The notes under the pieces were generated by a model, which saw only the letters and a program-made list of their open reading frames with translations, was not told the DNA's origin and ran no database searches. From the NCBI RefSeq assembly GCF_900243745.1, contig NZ_LT984798.1, positions 2,164,501 through 2,228,500 on the forward strand: 64,000 bases of DNA, in the 5' to 3' direction. Made by a program: the position numbers and the translations under genes. Numbering within the stretch: the stretch's first letter is position 1; each line of letters opens with the position of its first letter. This document shows positions 59,993 to 64,000 of this stretch, piece by piece. This DNA comes from Desulfovibrio sp. G11. Lineage in GTDB: Bacteria; Desulfobacterota; Desulfovibrionia; Desulfovibrionales; Desulfovibrionaceae.

Positions 59993-61543
59993 TTACAGGG
60001 TCGGCAGCCCCAGCAGCACCCGGGCAGATACCGCCACCTGCATGAGCACCTGCGAGATGTCCTTGACGGCCTGCATGCTTTTGGATTCCACCTTGGGCAG
60101 CACCAGTATCTGGTCGCCGGGGGAGATGTCGCCCCCGCCCTGAGTTACAGAACCGTTCTGGTGCATGACAAGAATCTTGCCGCTGTCTGCGCGGCTGGTC
60201 AGGCCGCCTGCACCCTTGATATAGTCGTCGGCATCCTTCTTTTTGCCCCAGAGCATGGCCTGCGGAACCATAACCTCGCCGCTTACCAGTACCACATCGC
60301 TCTTGGTGGGGATAACGATGACATCGCCCTCTTCAAGGCTCAGATCTGCCTTGTCCGGGCCGCCGTCCAGCACCACCACTCCTTCCGGTTCGACAGCCTT
60401 GGCGCGCTCCACGAACTTGGACACCATTTCGGCTTCCTTGGCGCGTATCTGCGCTTCCTCGGTACTGGCCGACGAGGCGGTAAGGGCTGTTTCTTCAAGA
60501 CGGCGCAGGGAATCGGCAATGGCCTTTTTTTGTCTGGCAGCCACGCTTTTGCGCTTGATGTACATGGCTTCAAGGTTGGCGCGTTCCGGTTCCACGGCGA
60601 TGAAGTTTTTCACGTCCCGAAGGCGCGCACCCTGACGCACGGGAAAGCGTGAAGCCCCGCGCACCGCTCCCTGCACTTCAATCATGATGGTATTGCCCGG
60701 CGCATCGGCGATAAACTGCACCTTGTCGCCGTCTTCAAGCTGCAGGGCACGCAGATCCTTGAGGGGCAGGTAGGTGCTGTACGGCGCGCCGTTGCGGGTT
60801 CCGTTCAGGGCTATGTGCGAAGCGCGCCCCTCGGGGTCGGCCAGGTCCATAAGTGCGGTTCCGGTGGCCTGCCCCTTGGGAAACTCAAAGAGCGCGGGAT
60901 TGCGGACCGCCCCGGTGGCCGTGATGGTGGGGCCTTTTTCGCCCACCACAAGGGTGTCGCCTTCCTGCACGCGCACGGCGGGCAGCACGCCCTTGCGGGC
61001 AAAGGGATAGAGGTCGAGGCTGGTGACGGTTGTGCCGTCACGCATGAGGCGGATGTCGCGGTAGCTGCCGCGCACCGGGTCAAGCCCGCCCGCCTTGTCC
61101 AGAAAGCTGAGCAGGGGGTCGCTGGGGCCGCCGGTATAGCGTCCCGGACGGCTTACGCCGCCCGTTACAAAAACGGATACGGGGCGCGCGTCCAGTGGCG
61201 CTGCGTAAATCTGCACATCAGCATGCCCGTTGGCGGCCAGTTTGCTGCGCAGGGCATCGGCCAGCTTGTCGTAGGCCAGGCCGGCCACGGGCATGTCGCC
61301 CACTTCGGGCAGGTTCATATGCCCGTCCGGCCCTACTGCGAGGGTGCGGTCCACATTGAGGTCGCCGCCCCACAGGCGCACCACCACACGGTCGCCGGGC
61401 GCAATGACCGCGCCTTCCTTGTTCTGGGCAAAGTTGCCCTGAAAAAGGTTGGCCGCATAGGGTTGTACAGTGTCGGCGGCACGGGCGGAGCCGCAAAGAG
61501 CCAGCAGCGCCAGAACGGCAAGAAGATATTTTTGTTGCAGCAT
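59993..61543 (-). CDS. Polysaccharide export protein (Wza-like, SLBB domains)
   Basis: The 516-residue protein has a signal peptide (MLQQKYLLAVLALLALCGSA) and a polysaccharide biosynthesis/export domain (APGDRVVVRLWGGDLNVDRTLAV, GPDGHMNLPEVGDMPVAG), followed by SLBB-type repeats (SVFVTGGVSRPGRYTGGPSD, VVLVSGEVMVPQAMLWGKKK) and a coiled-coil-like segment (ARQKKAIADSLRRLEETAL). It would build the outer-membrane channel for exopolysaccharide. A membrane-spanning helix of the C-terminal end (LMQVAVSARVLLGLPTL) is present. The adjoining lipoprotein gene is upstream on the same strand. Confidence 0.88.
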   Translation of the reverse strand: MLQQKYLLAVLALLALCGSARAADTVQPYAANLFQGNFAQNKEGAVIAPGDRVVVRLWGGDLNVDRTLAVGPDGHMNLPEVGDMPVAGLAYDKLADALRSKLAANGHADVQIYAAPLDARPVSVFVTGGVSRPGRYTGGPSDPLLSFLDKAGGLDPVRGSYRDIRLMRDGTTVTSLDLYPFARKGVLPAVRVQEGDTLVVGEKGPTITATGAVRNPALFEFPKGQATGTALMDLADPEGRASHIALNGTRNGAPYSTYLPLKDLRALQLEDGDKVQFIADAPGNTIMIEVQGAVRGASRFPVRQGARLRDVKNFIAVEPERANLEAMYIKRKSVAARQKKAIADSLRRLEETALTASSASTEEAQIRAKEAEMVSKFVERAKAVEPEGVVVLDGGPDKADLSLEEGDVIVIPTKSDVVLVSGEVMVPQAMLWGKKKDADDYIKGAGGLTSRADSGKILVMHQNGSVTQGGGDISPGDQILVLPKVESKSMQAVKDISQVLMQVAVSARVLLGLPTL

Positions 61544-61627
61544 GGTGTTTCAAAGTATGCGACGCGCGGTCTCGCGGCTGTGCCGCGCCGCGCGCCTGCT
61601 ATGGTTTCGGAAGTTGGCCCCGTGCAA

Positions 61628-62011
61628 TTACGGTTTGGAAATGCCCTGGCCCCATACTCTGGGGGCCATGGTCCAGCGGCCCTGGTCATCCTGGCAGATG
61701 ACGACCACTTCGGCCTCTTTCTGCCCGGCCAGCACCGTGCCGCGCTTGCAGTTTTCGCCTTTGGCCGAAGTAAAGACTTCATCAACGCTTACATTAACAC
61801 CCTGCCCGAACTGCACATCGTCCAGCACGGTGGTCTGGCCGGGGGTGGAAATGATCATGAAGCTTTCCACGGGCCCCGGGGGTGTTTCTTCCCTTTGCGG
61901 GGCTTCGCCAAGGCCGCATGCGGCCAGAGGCAGGACAAGAAGGAGGGCGGCTGCCAAGGCCGCCAGACGGCTGATGCGCGATGCGCGCGCGGGACAGAAA
62001 GCTGTGTTCAT
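61628..62011 (-). CDS. Small lipoprotein
   Basis: The 127-residue protein has a signal segment with lipobox LAAC (Cys32), then a secreted domain with GQTTVLDDVQFGQGVNVSVDE, CKRGTVLAGQKEAEVVVICQDDQG, and a conserved WTMAPRVWGQG end. The two Cys residues around GENCKRG and VICQDD may form a disulfide. CAGGAG precedes the start. It is 84 bp upstream of the Wza-like gene and may belong to the same export operon. No family name is claimed. Confidence 0.7.
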   Translation of the reverse strand: MNTAFCPARASRISRLAALAAALLLVLPLAACGLGEAPQREETPPGPVESFMIISTPGQTTVLDDVQFGQGVNVSVDEVFTSAKGENCKRGTVLAGQKEAEVVVICQDDQGRWTMAPRVWGQGISKP

Positions 62012-62314
62012 GCTGGCTCCTGGCGGGGGTAAACCGTAGCGCCATCATTGTCTGACGTGGTTGCGGTACAGTAGTTCTTCTCCCCTCCATCTCGCAGAGA
62101 ATGTCTGCTCTGTCAATTGTTGCCGCTGCTGTCACAGGGTGTAAAAGTCACGCTTTTTGCTAAAATAGGGAAAATAAAAATCAAATGCGTGAGATTACGT
62201 CAAGTTATCATGACCACACTTTATAAATCCTGAATTTTATTTTGCATTTAGTTGTGGGAATGTTACGCTAAGCACAATCTGGGTATCAGGTCATGCATCA
62301 TCCGAGGAGCAACC
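62012..62314. promoter_or_regulatory. Divergent promoter region
   Basis: This 303-bp AT-rich gap separates the lipoprotein gene from the molybdopterin-binding gene. Its middle (62,150-62,260) has several AT-rich -10-like segments. I could not recognise a ModE, TunR or other molybdate-responsive site. Confidence 0.4.
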
Positions 62315-63355
62315 ATGGCGGAACTTTGTATGAAGGTCATACACGTTCATGATGCGGTAGGTAGTGTTCTTTGTCACGATATAACCAGAATTGTTCCCGG
62401 CGAGAGCAAGGGACCGGTATTTCGCAAAGGGCACATTGTGCGGCCCGAAGATATCAAGGTGCTGCTCGAAACAGGCAAGGAGCATCTTTATGTTTTTGAA
62501 CCGCTTGCCGGAATGGTACACGAAAATGACGCCGCCGCCCGCATCGTGGCCGCCGTCGTGGGGTCCAACCTCGTGCCCGGTGATCCCAAAGAAGGGCGTA
62601 TCGACCTTGTAGCCGCCTGTGACGGCCTGTTGCGGGTAGACGTGCCAGCCCTGAACAGGATCAACGGCTTGGGCGAGATCACCATGGCCACCCTGCACGG
62701 CATGCAGTTCGTGACAAAAGGGCGCGCTGTGGCGGGTACGCGGGTGGTTCCCCTTATGATCGGCGAGGACAAGCTGCGATGTCTTGAAGCCGCGGTAAGC
62801 CGGCCCGTCATTGAGGTGCTGCCTCTTGCGCGCGCCAGAGTGGGCGTGGTGACCACGGGCAGCGAGGTATACTACGGGCGCATCCGTGACGCCTTCGGCC
62901 CGGTGCTGCGTAAAAAATTTGCCGCGCTGGGCAGTTCCGTCATGGGGCAGACCCTGACCAGCGACGAAGTGAGCATGACTGCCTCGGCCATTGCGGATTT
63001 TTTGCATCAGGGCGCGGACATGATTGTGGTCACGGGTGGCATGTCTGTTGATCCTGACGACCGCACGCCTGCGGCCATATGCGCCTCAGGGGCGCAAATT
63101 CTCTGCTATGGCGCGCCGGTTTATCCGGGCGCCATGTTTCTTTTGGCCTATGCGGAAGGCCCCGGCGGCCGCGTGCCGGTACTGGGGCTGCCGGGTTGCG
63201 TCATGTACCACAAGGCCAGCATTTTTGACCTCATCGTGCCGCGTCTGCTGGCCGGGGTCGAAGTTACGGCTGAAGATGTCGCAGCTCTGGGACACGGCGG
63301 TTTTTGCGCCGGCTGCCCGGAGTGCGCTTATCCCGTTTGTCCGTTCGGCAAGTAG
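62315..63355 (+). CDS. MoeA/MogA-like molybdopterin-binding protein
   Basis: ATG 62315 follows GAGGAGC. The 346-residue protein starts MAELCMKVIHVHDAVGSVLC and has a MoCF-binding domain: VGVVTTGSEVYYGRIRDAF, VTGGMSVDPDDRTPAAI and PVYPGAMFLLAY, VLGLPGCVMYHKASIFDLIVPRLL. This is the MPT-binding fold of MoeA/MogA/CinA, but the MoeA N-terminal domains are shortened. It ends in a cysteine cluster, CAGCPECAYPVC. Its neighbour is a molybdenum aldehyde oxidoreductase, so a role in cofactor handling for that enzyme is likely. Confidence 0.8.
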   Translation: MAELCMKVIHVHDAVGSVLCHDITRIVPGESKGPVFRKGHIVRPEDIKVLLETGKEHLYVFEPLAGMVHENDAAARIVAAVVGSNLVPGDPKEGRIDLVAACDGLLRVDVPALNRINGLGEITMATLHGMQFVTKGRAVAGTRVVPLMIGEDKLRCLEAAVSRPVIEVLPLARARVGVVTTGSEVYYGRIRDAFGPVLRKKFAALGSSVMGQTLTSDEVSMTASAIADFLHQGADMIVVTGGMSVDPDDRTPAAICASGAQILCYGAPVYPGAMFLLAYAEGPGGRVPVLGLPGCVMYHKASIFDLIVPRLLAGVEVTAEDVAALGHGGFCAGCPECAYPVCPFGK

Positions 63356-63497
63356 AGGTGTACCCGTACCGGTATCATAGTCAACGTGTCAGGATTCCCG
63401 CGGCGCCTTGCGGTGCGCGCAGGAAAATTGCGGCCTTGAGCGCGGATATCCCGCGTCGGCATATATCCAGGCACTTATCATTGCAAAGGAGTCGCGC

Positions 63498-64000
63498 ATG
63501 GAAACCAAAACCCTCATAGTCAACGGCATGGCCCGGCGCCTGCTGGTCAGTCCCAATGATCTTCTGGTAGACGTGCTGCGCAGCCAGCTGCAGCTCACCA
63601 GCGTAAAGGTGGGCTGCGGCAAGGGCCAGTGCGGTGCATGCACGGTTATTCTGGATGGCAAGGTGGTGCGGGCCTGCATCATCAAAATGAGCCGGGTGGC
63701 TGAAAATGCTTCGGTAACCACACTTGAAGGCATCGGCGCTCCCGATTGTCTACATCCGCTGCAGCATGCGTGGATCCAGCACGGCGCGGCACAATGCGGC
63801 TTCTGTACGCCCGGCTTCATTGTTTCGGCCAAGGCCCTGCTGGACGAAAATGTCGCTCCCAGCCGCGAAGATGTGCGCGACTGGTTCCAGAAGCATCACA
63901 ACATCTGCCGCTGTACGGGCTACAAGCCCCTCGTGGACGCCGTCATGGACGCGGCCGCCATACTGCGTGGCGAAAAAACCGTTGAGGAAATCAGCTTCAA
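63498..64000 (+). CDS. mop: Molybdenum aldehyde oxidoreductase, N-terminal part (cut by window end)
   Basis: The 167 residues visible form the two 2Fe-2S domains of the xanthine oxidase family. Domain 1 has Cys40, Cys45, Cys48, Cys60 (VGCGKGQCGACTV) and domain 2 has Cys100, Cys103, Cys137, Cys139 (QCGFCTPGF, ICRCTGY). The sequence matches the Desulfovibrio MOP/MOD enzymes as I recall them, which oxidise aldehydes with a molybdopterin cytosine dinucleotide cofactor. AAAGGAG precedes ATG 63498. The molybdenum domains lie beyond the window. Confidence 0.95.
   Translation, partial: METKTLIVNGMARRLLVSPNDLLVDVLRSQLQLTSVKVGCGKGQCGACTVILDGKVVRACIIKMSRVAENASVTTLEGIGAPDCLHPLQHAWIQHGAAQCGFCTPGFIVSAKALLDENVAPSREDVRDWFQKHHNICRCTGYKPLVDAVMDAAAILRGEKTVEEISF

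Noticed and set aside
60815..62032. 405-residue plus-strand open frame
   Set aside because: Shadow of the polysaccharide export and lipoprotein genes.
1..64000. CRISPR arrays
   Set aside because: No regularly spaced repeat series was seen anywhere; the only tandem repeats are the 24-bp coding duplication near 42,200.

Overview
The window looks like a chromosomal segment of a Desulfovibrio (Desulfovibrionaceae, sulfate-reducing deltaproteobacterium/Desulfobacterota), close to D. desulfuricans. The right half carries a hybrid cluster protein (hcp) with a Crp/Fnr-type regulator, an adenosylcobalamin-dependent ribonucleotide reductase, cobalamin adenosyltransferase, and, cut by the window end, the N-terminus of a molybdenum aldehyde oxidoreductase whose eight iron-sulfur cysteines sit at 40/45/48/60 and 100/103/137/139, as in the Desulfovibrio MOP/MOD enzymes. 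No database search was run; names rest on motifs and recalled family sequences.

Two very different halves meet at a tRNA-Pro gene near 36.4 kb. Positions 1 to about 36,300 are accessory DNA, probably an integrated mobile element or a stack of them. In order: the C-terminus of a YfjI/DUF3987-like protein and a YfjJ/inovirus Gp2-like protein with inverted repeats between them; small hypothetical genes; a lipoprotein esterase; a complete ISL3-family insertion sequence with an 8-bp target duplication; a block with a WYL regulator, a zinc-ribbon protein and a NERD-domain helicase; a three-gene module (putative nuclease/membrane effector, unknown protein, Ycf46-like AAA+ ATPase); a double-HTH regulator divergent from a 1220-residue autotransporter; a Phd/RelE toxin-antitoxin pair; a five-gene operon in which a Gabija-like pair (OLD/TOPRIM nuclease plus UvrD-like helicase) sits between hsdS and hsdR of a type I restriction system; and a DNA-metabolism cassette (ERF annealing protein, Cas4-like nuclease, CobS-like AAA+/WGR, DUF3150, CobT-like VWA) ending in two tiny membrane peptides. 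No integrase and no second tRNA-Pro repeat is inside the window, so the other end of the element lies upstream of position 1.

From 36.4 kb onward the content is housekeeping: tRNA-Pro and tRNA-His, murA, a BON lipoprotein, a deoxyribosyltransferase-like protein, the cobO-type adenosyltransferase overlapping an AmrS-like radical SAM gene and a Pro/Gly/Gln-rich secreted protein, purM, yccF, gmhB, fliM, an ASKHA/2Fe-2S corrinoid-activation-like protein, an Rsm22-like methyltransferase, nrdJ, a YdjM-type hydrolase, cyclopropane fatty acid synthase, a polytopic membrane protein, hcp with a cupin gene and a Crp/Fnr regulator, a Wza-like polysaccharide export protein, a lipoprotein, a molybdopterin-binding protein and the molybdenum hydroxylase start.

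The strongest candidates for undescribed biology are the 8.7-13.0 kb three-gene module behind the WYL/NERD block, the nesting of a Gabija-like pair in a type I restriction operon, and the 29.5-35.9 kb recombination/chaperone cassette with a hairpin in most of its gaps.
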